A DNA stretch of 64,000 nt from an uncultured Rhizobiaceae bacterium (GTDB lineage Bacteria > Pseudomonadota > Alphaproteobacteria > Rhizobiales > Rhizobiaceae), in NCBI GenBank assembly GCA_951813045.1, contig CATOTF010000002.1, positions 806,001-870,000 on the forward strand, in the 5' to 3' direction. The notes beneath the pieces were generated by a model, which was not told the DNA's origin, ran no database searches, and worked only from the letters and a program-made list of their open reading frames with translations. Positions 1 through 8,520 of the stretch are shown here, piece after piece. The position numbers and the translations under genes are program-made. Positions within the stretch are counted from its first letter, which is position 1. Each line of letters starts with the position of its first letter.

Positions 1-315
1 GTTCATTCATTCGAGGAACAGCTTGAGCGCATAACCGACCCCGGTAACGGTCTGGATGAAGAGAAACGTACCAGGGCGCTTTCGATGCTTGCCAAGGGTT
101 TGGAGCCATTGGTTGCGCTGGCCGAGAAATTACGCCTGCAACCAGGTAGCCGTATCTCGGAGCCGCAAGACAAAAAACACAAAATGCACAATATCCAGCG
201 GGACCAGGTAAACCATGAGGCTAGCGCCGAGCAAGACGCAAATCGAACTGCGGAACTCGACCGACAAATCGAGGCGCTCATTGAAGGCCTTGCACAAGAA
301 GGGGAATTTGAATGA
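1..315 (+). CDS. GTA small terminase subunit-like protein (5' end outside window)
   Basis: The reading frame is open from base 1 and stops at 313-315, so the true start lies before the window. The visible part (about 104 residues) is charged, with helical heptad-like stretches near its beginning and end. Its place directly before the large terminase, overlapping it by a few bases, fits the first gene of Rhodobacter-type GTA clusters, whose product is the DNA-recognition small terminase. I recognise it mainly by position. An internal ATG at 85 could start a 76-residue product, but the frame carries plausible coding sequence upstream of it. Confidence 0.55.
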   Translation, partial: VHSFEEQLERITDPGNGLDEEKRTRALSMLAKGLEPLVALAEKLRLQPGSRISEPQDKKHKMHNIQRDQVNHEASAEQDANRTAELDRQIEALIEGLAQEGEFE

Positions 316-1582
316 ATTTCTGCAAAAGGGATCCGATGAATTAAAATGCCGATTAATAGAGTGTTGGCGGTTGTGGGCCCGATTGTCCCAACGGCCCCCA
401 CTTGATGTGTGGACAAATTGGCTTTTGCTCGGTGGTCGCGGGGCGGGAAAAACTCGAGCCGGGGCGGAATGGGCCAGAGGGATGGCGAACGGCGATTTGT
501 TCTTTACCAAACGGCCAGTCGCACGCATCGCGCTTGTTGGCGAAACTTATGCCGCAGCAAGGGAAGTCATGGTTGAGGGCCAATCAGGCATCCTGTCGTT
601 GCATCACGATGGGAATAGGCCAACCTGGACAAGCTCGCGTCGGCGGCTGGAATGGCCAAATGGCGCGATTGCACAGGTGTTTTCATCAGAGGACCTGGAT
701 GCTCTTCGCGGCCCGCAATTCGGCGCAGCCTGGTGCGATGAATTGTGCAAATGGAGTAATGCTCAGGAAACTTGGGATATGCTGCAATTTGGATTGAGGT
801 TGGGGGATTTCCCGCAGCAAGTGATTACAACAACACCGCGGCCAATAAAATTGTTGAAGGAGATTGTAGCGGATGAACGGACATCGATTTCGCGCATGAC
901 GACAGATCAAAACCGCGCCAATCTGTCCCCCGGTTATTTTGATCGTATCGTCAACGTATATCGCGGTACGCGGTTGGGGCGTCAGGAACTGGACGGGGAG
1001 ATAATCGATGACCGACCAGATGCATTGTGGCAACGAGACGCCTTAGAGCGGGCACGAGCCCGACAGGCACCGGATTTATCGCGGATCGTGGTCGCGATCG
1101 ATCCTCCAATTACGGGTAATGCTTCCTCTGATGCCTGCGGGATTGTGGTTGCCGGGCGCGGTTGGGATAATCGTTGTTACGTACTGGAAGACAAAACCTT
1201 ATCTGCAGTGTCTCCGTCCCGCTGGGCAGATATGGCTCTGCAGCTTTATCAAAAATACGATGCAGATCGTGTGGTAATTGAGACCAATCAGGGAGGCGAC
1301 ATGGCCGAAAGTGTCTTACGTGCAGCCGACCCAGCTTTACCAGTAAGGCAGGTTAAGGCGTCGCGTGGAAAATGGTTGCGCGCCGAGCCTGTTGCCCATT
1401 TGTATGAACGGGGATTGGTTTCCCACGTTGGAACATTACCTCTGCTGGAGGACGAAATGTGTGATTTTGGCCTAGAGGGTCTCTCAACCGGTAAGTCGCC
1501 TGATCGGCTTGATGCGCTGGTATGGGCACTCACAGAATTGATGCTGACAACAGGGGAACGTCCTCGTGCCAGAGTAGTTTGA
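308..1582 (+). CDS. terL: GTA terminase large subunit (gp2)
   Basis: ATP-driven DNA-packaging motor and nuclease of the GTA head. The Walker A motif GGRGAGKT lies at residues 42-49, followed by a Walker B-like WCDEL, and the C-terminal RNase H-like nuclease shows acidic motifs (AIDPP and DRLDALVWAL). The frame extends up to an ATG at 215, but that would overlap the small terminase gene by 100 bases. I prefer TTG at 308: AAGGGG lies just before it, the overlap is only 8 bases, and the resulting 424-residue protein has the usual 40 or so residues before Walker A. No frameshift or missing motif is visible. Confidence 0.9.
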   Translation: MNEFLQKGSDELKCRLIECWRLWARLSQRPPLDVWTNWLLLGGRGAGKTRAGAEWARGMANGDLFFTKRPVARIALVGETYAAAREVMVEGQSGILSLHHDGNRPTWTSSRRRLEWPNGAIAQVFSSEDLDALRGPQFGAAWCDELCKWSNAQETWDMLQFGLRLGDFPQQVITTTPRPIKLLKEIVADERTSISRMTTDQNRANLSPGYFDRIVNVYRGTRLGRQELDGEIIDDRPDALWQRDALERARARQAPDLSRIVVAIDPPITGNASSDACGIVVAGRGWDNRCYVLEDKTLSAVSPSRWADMALQLYQKYDADRVVIETNQGGDMAESVLRAADPALPVRQVKASRGKWLRAEPVAHLYERGLVSHVGTLPLLEDEMCDFGLEGLSTGKSPDRLDALVWALTELMLTTGERPRARVV

Positions 1583-1664
1583 AGCCTCTAAATAGTTATT
1601 GTAACGCGGTTCCGCTCTCAAATCTCACCGATTGATAGCGGAAGCTCATATTCAGGAAATAAGT

Positions 1665-2864
1665 ATGAAAAATTCATTCCGCTGGCTGCTGCCGGCGCGA
1701 TTCACTGTGAAAGATACTATTCCGCCAGAGCAGAAGGCTGGAGGTTTAACCAGTCTTTTCGCGATGTCCGGGGAGCGACACCTTCCATGGTCGAAGCCGG
1801 AATATTCCGTGATGGCTCGGAAGGGCTATATGTCCAATCCAATTGTTTATCGGTGTGTACGAATAATTTCTGAAACTGCCTCAGCCATTCCTAAACTGAT
1901 CTACGATGGAGCGGTTGAGCTGGACCAACATCCCATGCTGGACCTGCTTTCACGCCCCAATAACCGGCAGGCTGGTAACGAATTCTTCGAAACCCTGATT
2001 GGGCATCTTCTGGTGTCGGGTAACGCCTATATTGAACGACTCAATATTGACGCCATGCCCCGTGAACTCCATGCGCTTCGCCCGGACAGGGTCAAGGTAA
2101 AAAGCGACCGTCACGGTTGGCCGGAAACCTACGAGTACACATCAGGGCCCATAAAGAGCCAGCATAAGGTTTCTCCTTCGGGCGAATGTGATGTGCTTCA
2201 TTTAAGCCTGTTCCATCCACTGAATGACAATTCTGGCTTTCCTCCTCTGCAGGCAGCATTGATGGCACTCGATGTTCACAATGCCGCAAGCAAGTGGAAC
2301 AAGAGCCTGCTTGATAACTCGGCGCGCCCTTCTGGCGCATTGGTATATTCATCAACATCAGGTTCCAATCTGACGGAGGAACAATTCTCGCGGCTAAAGG
2401 GAGAGCTTGAAGACGGTTACACTGGCGCGTCTCGTGCGGGTCGCCCCATGTTGCTTGAGGGCGGGCTGGATTGGAAAGCTATGGGATACAGTCCCCGGGA
2501 CATGGATTTTGTCAATGCGCGCGCCGGTGCTGCACGGGACATTGCCTTAGCTTTTGGTGTGCCTCCCATGTTGTTGGGCATTCCCGGAGATAACACCTAC
2601 TCCAATTATCAGGAAGCGAACCGGGCATTCACCCGGCAAACGTTGCTGCCGCTGGTTCACCGAACGCTGGATTCCTTTACCCATTGGTTGAAACCAATAT
2701 TCGGTGATGGTTTGAGATTGGCAATTGATGAAGATCGTGTCGAAGGTCTGGGTTCTGAACGTGAGGCGGTTTGGCAGCGACTTTCAAACGCCGAGTTTTT
2801 GACGGAGGACGAAAAACGTGAGGCGGTTGGATATTCCCCTGTTGAAAGGGGGACCAGCACTTGA
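1665..2864 (+). CDS. GTA phage portal protein (gp3, HK97 family)
   Basis: Portal ring protein at the special vertex of the GTA head, through which DNA enters. At about 399 residues it has HK97-type portal features: the early segment NPIVYRCVRIISE, the RPNNRQ region, a central GNAYIE strand and a conserved helix with FGVPPMLLGI followed by DNTYSNYQEANR. The frame extends to a TTG at 1632, but ATG 1665 has an AGGAA about 7 bases upstream and is the better start. It sits between the terminase and a small membrane protein gene, whose TTG overlaps the portal stop. Confidence 0.9.
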   Translation: MKNSFRWLLPARFTVKDTIPPEQKAGGLTSLFAMSGERHLPWSKPEYSVMARKGYMSNPIVYRCVRIISETASAIPKLIYDGAVELDQHPMLDLLSRPNNRQAGNEFFETLIGHLLVSGNAYIERLNIDAMPRELHALRPDRVKVKSDRHGWPETYEYTSGPIKSQHKVSPSGECDVLHLSLFHPLNDNSGFPPLQAALMALDVHNAASKWNKSLLDNSARPSGALVYSSTSGSNLTEEQFSRLKGELEDGYTGASRAGRPMLLEGGLDWKAMGYSPRDMDFVNARAGAARDIALAFGVPPMLLGIPGDNTYSNYQEANRAFTRQTLLPLVHRTLDSFTHWLKPIFGDGLRLAIDEDRVEGLGSEREAVWQRLSNAEFLTEDEKREAVGYSPVERGTST

Positions 2865-3283
2865 TCGATCATATTTTGCGCGGCCTGGGAATAGGTAATT
2901 TTGGAGTGATATTCGGTGAGGCGACACCCGCTATCTGCCTGGCTAAACTACTCGGTGCCTTGGCAGGTTCTCTGATTTCGATTGCTTATATTTTACCCCG
3001 CGGGCGGCGTGAAGCCATGCTTCGGTTCACTGTTGGCGTAGTCACAGGGTTGGTCTTTGGGGGTACTGCAGGTGTGAAATTGGCAGACATTTTAGGCCTT
3101 TTAGAAAAGATTTCAGTTTTTGAAGTTTCGCTCATGGGTGCATCGTTTGCCAGCCTCAGTGCCTGGTGGGGGTTGGGTATCCTGCAACGGATATCTGAAA
3201 CCTGGTCTCCCCGGTTTTTTAGTACGGCAAAGACACACAACAACGTAAAAACCTCTGCGGGCGATAAGGAAAGCAGATCATGA
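2861..3283 (+). CDS. GTA-cluster small membrane protein between portal and protease
   Basis: A 140-residue protein with three or four hydrophobic segments (about residues 20-45, 55-75 and 90-110) and a polar C-terminal tail. It starts at TTG overlapping the portal stop (TTGA) and its own stop overlaps the protease start (ATGA), so it is translationally coupled on both sides. Rhodobacter-type GTA clusters of Hyphomicrobiales carry a small membrane protein of unknown function (DUF6107-like, by memory) at this position. Its role is not known to me; a head-assembly scaffold at the membrane would be speculation. Confidence 0.7.
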   Translation: MIDHILRGLGIGNFGVIFGEATPAICLAKLLGALAGSLISIAYILPRGRREAMLRFTVGVVTGLVFGGTAGVKLADILGLLEKISVFEVSLMGASFASLSAWWGLGILQRISETWSPRFFSTAKTHNNVKTSAGDKESRS

Positions 3284-3975
3284 AAAGACCGGATAATCTC
3301 CCAATCGAGCGTAAAAGAATACCTGTCCCCTTAGATAACGTCTCAAGCAATGGAACGTTCAGCGGATATGCAAGTCTGTTCGGGAAAGTCGACTTGGGCA
3401 AGGATAAGGTTGAACGGGGTGCATTCAGCCGGTCTTTAAAGACACGCGGAACATCGGGGGTGCGCATGTTGTTTCAACACGATCCAGCCGAACCCATTGG
3501 AACCTGGGAGGCCATATTTGAAGATGAAAAAGGCCTGTTCGTCCGCGGACAAATATTAGGTGGTTCATCAAAGAGTGCAGAAGTTTTGAACCTCATGCGC
3601 GAAGGGGCTATCGATGGTTTATCCATTGGCTTTCGAACTGAACGAAGCCGGACTGACCGGAAAACTGGTGTGCGATCAATTCTGGAGGCGGATTTATGGG
3701 AAATATCCGTTGTGACATTTCCGATGTTGCCGCAGGCAAGGGTGGAGCAGGTCAAGAACGTCGAAACTCAATCGAAAAAAGCGCTGCCATCGGTACGCGA
3801 ATTTGAACGCTGGCTCACGCGGGATGCTGGGTTGACGCGAAACGAAGCCAAAATCGTCATCGGTAAAGGCTTCCAACACCTGACCAGCAGACGGGATGCT
3901 GCGGTCTTAAACGGGGGGCAACTGGCGCGAAAACTACGTCGTGCGGCTCTCGAATTTACCTCACATCTCAACTGA
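3280..3975 (+). CDS. GTA prohead protease (gp4, HK97 family)
   Basis: Serine protease that matures the capsid by removing its N-terminal scaffold. The 231-residue sequence has the family pattern: FSGYASLFGKVD at the start, then RGAFSRSL, a histidine in MLFQHDPAEPIG and a DGLSIGF segment with the catalytic serine, followed by the WEISVVTFPM strand. The start codon overlaps the preceding stop by four bases. About the last 60 residues are a basic tail reaching the capsid gene, which begins 13 bases after the stop. Confidence 0.9.
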   Translation: MKRPDNLPIERKRIPVPLDNVSSNGTFSGYASLFGKVDLGKDKVERGAFSRSLKTRGTSGVRMLFQHDPAEPIGTWEAIFEDEKGLFVRGQILGGSSKSAEVLNLMREGAIDGLSIGFRTERSRTDRKTGVRSILEADLWEISVVTFPMLPQARVEQVKNVETQSKKALPSVREFERWLTRDAGLTRNEAKIVIGKGFQHLTSRRDAAVLNGGQLARKLRRAALEFTSHLN

Positions 3976-3988
3976 AAAGAGACAAACT

Positions 3989-5242
3989 ATGACGCAAATT
4001 ACCAAAGCTGCTCCGGAGTCCAAAATGGGGCCTGGTGCAGACATTGCAGATGCATTCGATGATTTTATGCATGCATTTGAAAGCTTCAAACATGCCAATG
4101 ATGATCGGTTGGAACAAATTGAATCACGGATGGGTTCAGATGTGATCACTGAAGAAAAGATGCACCGCATTAACAGAGCCGTTGATGAACAAAAACGCCA
4201 TCTTGATAATCTGATCCTTAAACAGCAACGACCGGCACTCGACGGTAAGATCAGTTCGAGTCCAATGCGGTTGGAACACAAGGAAGGATTTGACGCATAC
4301 CTTCGTGGTGGACAGGAACATGGACTTCGAGCGCTCGAGGAAAAAGCGATGTCCATTGGTTCGGATCCGGATGTTGGGTATCTCGTTCCCGAAGAATTGT
4401 CGAAAGATATTGGCAAGCGCCTTTCTGTAATTTCTCCAATTCGTTCCTTGTCGACAGTTCGTCAGGTGTCTTCGTCGGTATTTAAGAAACCCTTTGCTGC
4501 AACTGGTCCGGCAGTGGGTTGGGTTGGTGAGACGGATGTTCGTCCAGAAACGGCTACCCCTTCACTTGCAGAACTGCAATTTCCCACTATGGAATTGTAT
4601 GCGATGCCCGCGGCCACTTCGACATTGCTGGAAGATGCGGCAATTGACCTGGAAGCATGGATGGCGGGAGAAGTCGAAACCGCATTTGCGGAGCAGGAAG
4701 GTGCTGCCTTCGTAAACGGTGACGGGGTCAATAAACCAAGCGGATTTTTATCAGCGCCGGTTGTCGACGAAGTCAGTTGGAGCTGGGGCAATCTTGGATA
4801 TGTCGCTACAGGTTCCGACGGAAGCCTTGCCGCATCAGATGGCTCTGATGTCTTGATCGATACAATTTACGCATTGAAGGCGGGCTACCGCCAGAATGCG
4901 AACTTTGTCATGAATCGCAAGTCACAGGCTGAACTGCGAAAGCTTAAAGATGCCGATGGAAATTATCTGTGGCAGGCGCCAGCAGGTGCCGGATTGTCAG
5001 CCAGCCTAATGGGTTTTCCAGTTGTCGAAGTGGAAGACATGCCGGACTTTGCTGTCGACTCCCTGTCGATAGCATTTGGTGACTTCGCCAGAGGCTATCT
5101 GGTTGTGGACAGGGTTGGCGTTCGGGTTCTGCGTGACCCTTATTCTGCAAAGCCCTATGTCCTCTTTTACACCACGAAGCGGGTTGGCGGCGGTGTTCAG
5201 GATTTCGATGCCATCAAGCTCGTGAAATTCGGTACAGCGTAG
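3989..5242 (+). CDS. GTA major capsid protein (gp5, HK97 fold)
   Basis: Main shell protein of the GTA particle. The first 90 or so residues are charged and helical, like the delta/scaffold domain that the prohead protease removes. The body carries HK97 capsid hallmarks: SDPDVGYLVPEE, GWVGETDVRPET, the AAIDLEAWMAGEV helix and AFVNGDGVNKPSGFL. The frame opens upstream to 3941 inside the protease gene, but ATG 3989 has AGAGAC upstream and gives 417 residues, normal for the family. Two strong hairpins follow the gene, separating the abundant capsid message from the connector genes. Confidence 0.92.
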   Translation: MTQITKAAPESKMGPGADIADAFDDFMHAFESFKHANDDRLEQIESRMGSDVITEEKMHRINRAVDEQKRHLDNLILKQQRPALDGKISSSPMRLEHKEGFDAYLRGGQEHGLRALEEKAMSIGSDPDVGYLVPEELSKDIGKRLSVISPIRSLSTVRQVSSSVFKKPFAATGPAVGWVGETDVRPETATPSLAELQFPTMELYAMPAATSTLLEDAAIDLEAWMAGEVETAFAEQEGAAFVNGDGVNKPSGFLSAPVVDEVSWSWGNLGYVATGSDGSLAASDGSDVLIDTIYALKAGYRQNANFVMNRKSQAELRKLKDADGNYLWQAPAGAGLSASLMGFPVVEVEDMPDFAVDSLSIAFGDFARGYLVVDRVGVRVLRDPYSAKPYVLFYTTKRVGGGVQDFDAIKLVKFGTA

Positions 5243-5263
5243 GTTCCCTCCCTCCCAACGCCA

Positions 5264-5287
5264 GGTGGGTTTTGAAACCAACCCACC
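5264..5287 (+). terminator. Hairpin after the GTA capsid gene
   Basis: GGTGGGTT (5264-5271) pairs perfectly with AACCCACC (5280-5287) across an 8-base loop. No T-run follows immediately. It lies between the capsid stop and a second, terminator-like hairpin and may help protect the 3' end of capsid mRNA. Confidence 0.5.
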
Positions 5288-5302
5288 GCCTGTGCCGATA
5301 TG

Positions 5303-5337
5303 CGGCCTCACTCTTAACCGGAGTGGGGCCGTTTCTT
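5303..5337 (+). terminator. Intrinsic terminator/attenuator inside the GTA cluster
   Basis: An 11-bp stem (5303-5313 with 5321-5331, one G-T pair) with a 7-base loop is followed at once by TTTCTTT. It fits a Rho-independent terminator downstream of the capsid gene. The next GTA gene starts 35 bases later in the same direction, so partial termination would lower expression of the tail genes relative to the capsid. Confidence 0.7.
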
Positions 5338-5372
5338 TGTCTGGTTTCATTCTCAAACGGGAGTAAATTATT

Positions 5373-5942
5373 ATGACAATCGCCCTGATTACACCTCCGG
5401 CAAGTGAGCCGGTAACTCTGATTGATGTTAAAGCGCACCTCAGGATTGATCATGACCATGAAGATGCGTTGTTGCTGGAAACGATTAAAGCAGCGCGCCA
5501 ATATACGGAGTTGTCCTGCGGTCAAAAATTGATCACCCAGACATGGAGGCAATACGAAAGTGGGTTCTCAATTGATGGGGCAGTGGTTCTGAAATTGTCT
5601 CCGGTTCAAAATGTTCTTTCAGTTACGATGTTTGACCGTGATGGCAACCCGAGCGCTCTGCCTACGGAGGATTTTCAATTTCTCCGAGAAGACATTGGAA
5701 CGGTGTTGAAAGTCACCGGTGCGCTGAACTCTACCTTGGCCGACAACGGGTTGGAGATAGACGTCGTTGCGGGAATGGGAGATTTTGGTGTTGATGTCGC
5801 CGACACCCTTAAGCGAGCGATATTGCTTTTGGTTGCGCATTGGTACGAATTTCGCGGTGCTATCCCGCCGTCGCAGCAACCTGTTTCGGTTCCGCCCGGA
5901 TTTGACGCATTGATACAGCCCTACCGAAGGGTAAATCTATAA
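5373..5942 (+). CDS. GTA head-tail connector protein (gp6)
   Basis: Adaptor ring protein below the portal. The 189-residue protein resembles the phage gp6/phiE125 gp8-type connector family: an early IDVKAHLRIDHDHEDALLLETIKAARQ helix region, here ending in YTELSCGQ, then the LITQTW strand, and a C-terminal helix AILLLVAHWYEFRGA. It is the first gene after the capsid terminator and overlaps gp7 by one base. Confidence 0.82.
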   Translation: MTIALITPPASEPVTLIDVKAHLRIDHDHEDALLLETIKAARQYTELSCGQKLITQTWRQYESGFSIDGAVVLKLSPVQNVLSVTMFDRDGNPSALPTEDFQFLREDIGTVLKVTGALNSTLADNGLEIDVVAGMGDFGVDVADTLKRAILLLVAHWYEFRGAIPPSQQPVSVPPGFDALIQPYRRVNL

Positions 5943-6277
5943 TGGCGAAGGTCTCGTATGACCCGGGACAATTGCGCCATCGGCTGGAGTTGCAGAGTCT
6001 CACTGAAACTCCAGATGGCTGTGGTGGATTGATAACATCATGGAACCACATCGACCATGTTTGGGGACAGATAAAACCCAACAGACAGGTGCGACAGCTT
6101 CAGGGGCAACAAGTTACTGAATTATCGACCAATATAATCATCATACGATATCGTGAGGATGTCGCAAGTGGTTGGCGGCTGGTTTACGATGGTAGGATTT
6201 TCGAGATTCTCACACTAGCTGATTTGAACGAACGGACAGAATATCTCGAGTGTCATGCGCGTGAGGGCGGTCGATAA
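5942..6277 (+). CDS. GTA head closure/joining protein (gp7)
   Basis: A 111-residue small beta-rich protein of the phage head-tail joining family (stopper ring). It has the family opening DPGQLRHRLELQ, the GGLITSW turn and the final strand pattern RLVYDGRIFEILTLADLNERTEYLE. Its start overlaps the gp6 stop and its stop overlaps the next gene by one base each, so these genes are translated as a coupled set. Confidence 0.85.
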   Translation: MAKVSYDPGQLRHRLELQSLTETPDGCGGLITSWNHIDHVWGQIKPNRQVRQLQGQQVTELSTNIIIIRYREDVASGWRLVYDGRIFEILTLADLNERTEYLECHAREGGR

Positions 6278-6552
6278 TGCAGGTTCTCTCCCTAACTCTT
6301 GGAGATTTGAGTTCCGCGCTTCGGAAGCTCGATTTCAAATCGAAACTGATAAGTCAGGCGAACCGTGTTCTGGACGAAGTATCAGTCCAAGCTGAGTTCC
6401 GTGAACTGCCCATCAGCGCTGAAATTGCGGACGGAAGAAAAAATTCAGTAAATCTCAATATCCGGATTGATAGCCCCACGATTGGTTCCCAGCCAGATGC
6501 ACTGCAAGTCAAACTGTTGGATAGAATTGTTTCGAGGAGCTTAGAAAAATGA
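6277..6552 (+). CDS. GTA-cluster small protein of unknown function (between gp7 and gp8)
   Basis: A 91-residue protein that I cannot assign to a family. It has an N-terminal helical part (residues 1-40, with repeated Leu), then a polar segment, and ends with a short helix. It overlaps gp7 by one base and the tail terminator gene by four bases (ATGA), which argues that it is a real gene. The position would suit a neck protein such as an HK97 gp10-like product, but the length is short for that and the sequence gives no clear match. Confidence 0.6.
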   Translation: MQVLSLTLGDLSSALRKLDFKSKLISQANRVLDEVSVQAEFRELPISAEIADGRKNSVNLNIRIDSPTIGSQPDALQVKLLDRIVSRSLEK

Positions 6553-6956
6553 CCTTATCCAGTCAGGAATTGCAGTCATCAATTTTTAAAGTTCTTGCGG
6601 CTGACACAACTCTTGTTGAAAATTTGGGCGGATTGAAACTCTTTGAACGAATGCCGGAGCGCGCCCAATATCCTTATGTCGTATTGGGGAGGCAAACGAT
6701 CTCTGACTGGAGTACGTCGACGGAAGACGGGGAAGCAATTGTCTTTTTTGTTCATGTTTGGTCGCGCGCAAAAAATTATGACCAGTCCAGCATGCTGCAG
6801 GACCGCATAAAATATTTATTGACGGAAACACTCTCCGATCTGCCAACCCAAAAACTTATCCACCTGAGGTTCCAGTTGGCTGAAACTCGCCGTGACCGTT
6901 TAAACGGCCATCTTCACTCGATCATGCGTTTTCGGGCGGTGATTGAACCAAATTAG
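6549..6956 (+). CDS. GTA tail terminator protein (gp8, DUF3168 family)
   Basis: Ring protein that ends tail-tube polymerisation and joins the tail to the head. The 135-residue sequence shows the DUF3168 pattern: N-terminal helix with LQSSIFKVLAAD, then YPYVVLGRQT, a strand with VHVWSR, and the helix before LSDLP. Start overlaps the preceding stop (ATGA). A 24-base gap follows before the tail tube gene, which has its own ribosome-binding site (GCAAAGG). Confidence 0.85.
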   Translation: MTLSSQELQSSIFKVLAADTTLVENLGGLKLFERMPERAQYPYVVLGRQTISDWSTSTEDGEAIVFFVHVWSRAKNYDQSSMLQDRIKYLLTETLSDLPTQKLIHLRFQLAETRRDRLNGHLHSIMRFRAVIEPN

Positions 6957-6980
6957 CAGAATTAGCAAAGGGCAAAGTTC

Positions 6981-7397
6981 ATGTCAGCTCAAAAGGGTAA
7001 GGATCTTTTATTAAAGGTCGAGCCAATCATCGGTGGTGGATTTACCACTGTAGCGGGAATGCGGTCACGCCGAATTGCATTCGGTGCCGAAACCGTTGAC
7101 GTAACCGATTTTGAAAGTGCCGGGCGTTGGCGCCATCTACTTTCTGGCGCAGGTGTGCAGAGGGCGTCGATTTCTGGAAGCGGGATATTTAAAGATGCCG
7201 CGTCGGATGAACAAATTAGAAACCTGTTCTTTCAGACTCAAATTGTGAGCTGGCAACTTGTCATCCCGGATTTTGGGATGCTGACCGGACCATTCCAGAT
7301 TACTGCGCTTGAGTATGGTGGAGATCATACGGGTGAGGTGACTTTCGAGATATCGTTGGAGTCTGCGGGATCAATATCATTTGCGGCGTCTGTCTGA
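6981..7397 (+). CDS. GTA major tail tube protein (gp9, TP901-1 type)
   Basis: Main subunit of the tail tube. At 138 residues it has the start SAQKGKDLLLKVE, the motif AGMRSRRIAFGAETVDVTDFES near residue 27 onward and a C-terminal strand pair ending EVTFEISLESAG, typical of GTA gp9 and phi13/TP901-1 tail proteins. It overlaps the following gene by one base. Confidence 0.88.
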   Translation: MSAQKGKDLLLKVEPIIGGGFTTVAGMRSRRIAFGAETVDVTDFESAGRWRHLLSGAGVQRASISGSGIFKDAASDEQIRNLFFQTQIVSWQLVIPDFGMLTGPFQITALEYGGDHTGEVTFEISLESAGSISFAASV

Positions 7398-7711
7398 TGG
7401 TAAACAAGTATCGTGGAGAGGTGGCGGCGAACCTCGATGGTAAAACGTGGACACTTTGCCTGACTCTTGGTGCATTGGCTGAGTTGGAAGCTGCTTTTGA
7501 GGTGGATGATCTCACAGCATTAATCGCGCGGTTCTCCTCTGGTAATTTATCGGCAAGAGATATGTTACGCGTTATTGGTGCGGGCCTTAGAGGCGGTGGT
7601 TATACGGTGAATGATGCAGATGTGCGTGAAATGCAGGCGGAAGGTGGTGCCGTTGGTTACGCAAAGATCGTCAGCCAACTGCTGACTGCGACATTTGGAA
7701 AACAAGAATGA
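7397..7711 (+). CDS. GTA tail assembly protein (gp10)
   Basis: A 104-residue protein of the GTA gp10 family, counterpart of the tail-tube/tape-measure chaperone set. It begins with a basic segment (NKYRGEVAANLDGK) and a strand TWTLCLTLGALAELEAAFEV, the usual family signature, followed by helices. The next gene begins four bases before its stop (ATGA), the arrangement seen for the paired tail chaperones. Confidence 0.8.
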   Translation: MVNKYRGEVAANLDGKTWTLCLTLGALAELEAAFEVDDLTALIARFSSGNLSARDMLRVIGAGLRGGGYTVNDADVREMQAEGGAVGYAKIVSQLLTATFGKQE

Positions 7712-7926
7712 AGAACGAAACCAACTCATTTCCCTGGCAATGGGTGATGGAATTTGGATTCGGTGTGTTGAAACTATCGCCTGCGCAATTTTGGTCGCTT
7801 TCGGTTCATGAATTGAACGCGGCCGTCAAATCGCACTATCCCGCGGTGAATGGCCAGTTGGAGCGAACCGTTTTCCAAAACTTGATGACGAAGCATCCCG
7901 ATCAACCAACAAAAGGTGAATTATGA
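7708..7926 (+). CDS. GTA tail assembly chaperone (gp10.1, rcc01693-like)
   Basis: A 72-residue protein with the motif PWQWVMEFGFGVLKLSPAQFW, which marks the small tail assembly chaperone of alphaproteobacterial GTAs. It is overlapped at both ends: with gp10 upstream and with the tape measure gene downstream (ATGA at 7923). By analogy with phage chaperones it should bind the tape measure before tail assembly. Confidence 0.82.
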   Translation: MKNETNSFPWQWVMEFGFGVLKLSPAQFWSLSVHELNAAVKSHYPAVNGQLERTVFQNLMTKHPDQPTKGEL

Positions 7927-8489
7927 CTGACCCTCAAGACGGCATCCGTATCCCGATACGAGCAGATCTTTCTGAATTCGACGGGGCGTTAAAGGATTTG
8001 CAAACTCAGTCTCAAAAATTTGGGTCGGTATTTGCTGGAACCATAAAGGGCGCAATTGCCAGTGGACGGTCGTTTGACGACACCTTAAAAACACTGGTCC
8101 TTCGCCTGTCCAATCTGGCGCTTTCAGCGGGATTGAAACCATTGGAGACAGCAGCGTCAGGTTTGCTGAACAATCTTGTGTCAGGAATTGGTCAAAGCTT
8201 TGGCGGAGGGAGCATTGTCCCATTTGAAAAAGGTGGAGTTGTGTCATCGCCGACATTTTTTGGTGCTGGAGGACAACTCGGTGTCATGGGAGAGGCAGGT
8301 GCAGAAGCAATATTGCCCCTGTCGCGTGGGAGTGACGGACGGTTAGGCGTACGTAGTCAATCCAGTTCCAACCCAATCAACGTTACCTTTAACGTATCAA
8401 CCCCCGATGCCCAGAGCTTTCGACGTTCAGAAGCTCAATTGTCGTCAATGTTAGCACGGGCAGTAGGCCGAGGTCGACGAGCACTGTGA
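7923..8489 (+). CDS. GTA short tail tape measure protein (gp11)
   Basis: A 188-residue tape measure protein. GTA tails are short, so this length is close to normal for the family and not a truncation. The N-terminal part is helical and polar; the middle has the Gly-rich FEKGGVVSSPTFFGAGGQLGVMGEAGAEAILPL region that the family shares. It sets tail length and is expelled during DNA ejection in related systems. Confidence 0.83.
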   Translation: MTDPQDGIRIPIRADLSEFDGALKDLQTQSQKFGSVFAGTIKGAIASGRSFDDTLKTLVLRLSNLALSAGLKPLETAASGLLNNLVSGIGQSFGGGSIVPFEKGGVVSSPTFFGAGGQLGVMGEAGAEAILPLSRGSDGRLGVRSQSSSNPINVTFNVSTPDAQSFRRSEAQLSSMLARAVGRGRRAL

Positions 8490-8520
8490 GTTACGATTAT
8501 TTTTTGCAAGGGTTCATTGA

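Noticed and set aside
7923-8489. The tape measure gene as truncated because it is only 188 residues
   Set aside because: GTA tails are short, and gp11 in this family is about 200 residues. Both ends carry expected sequence.
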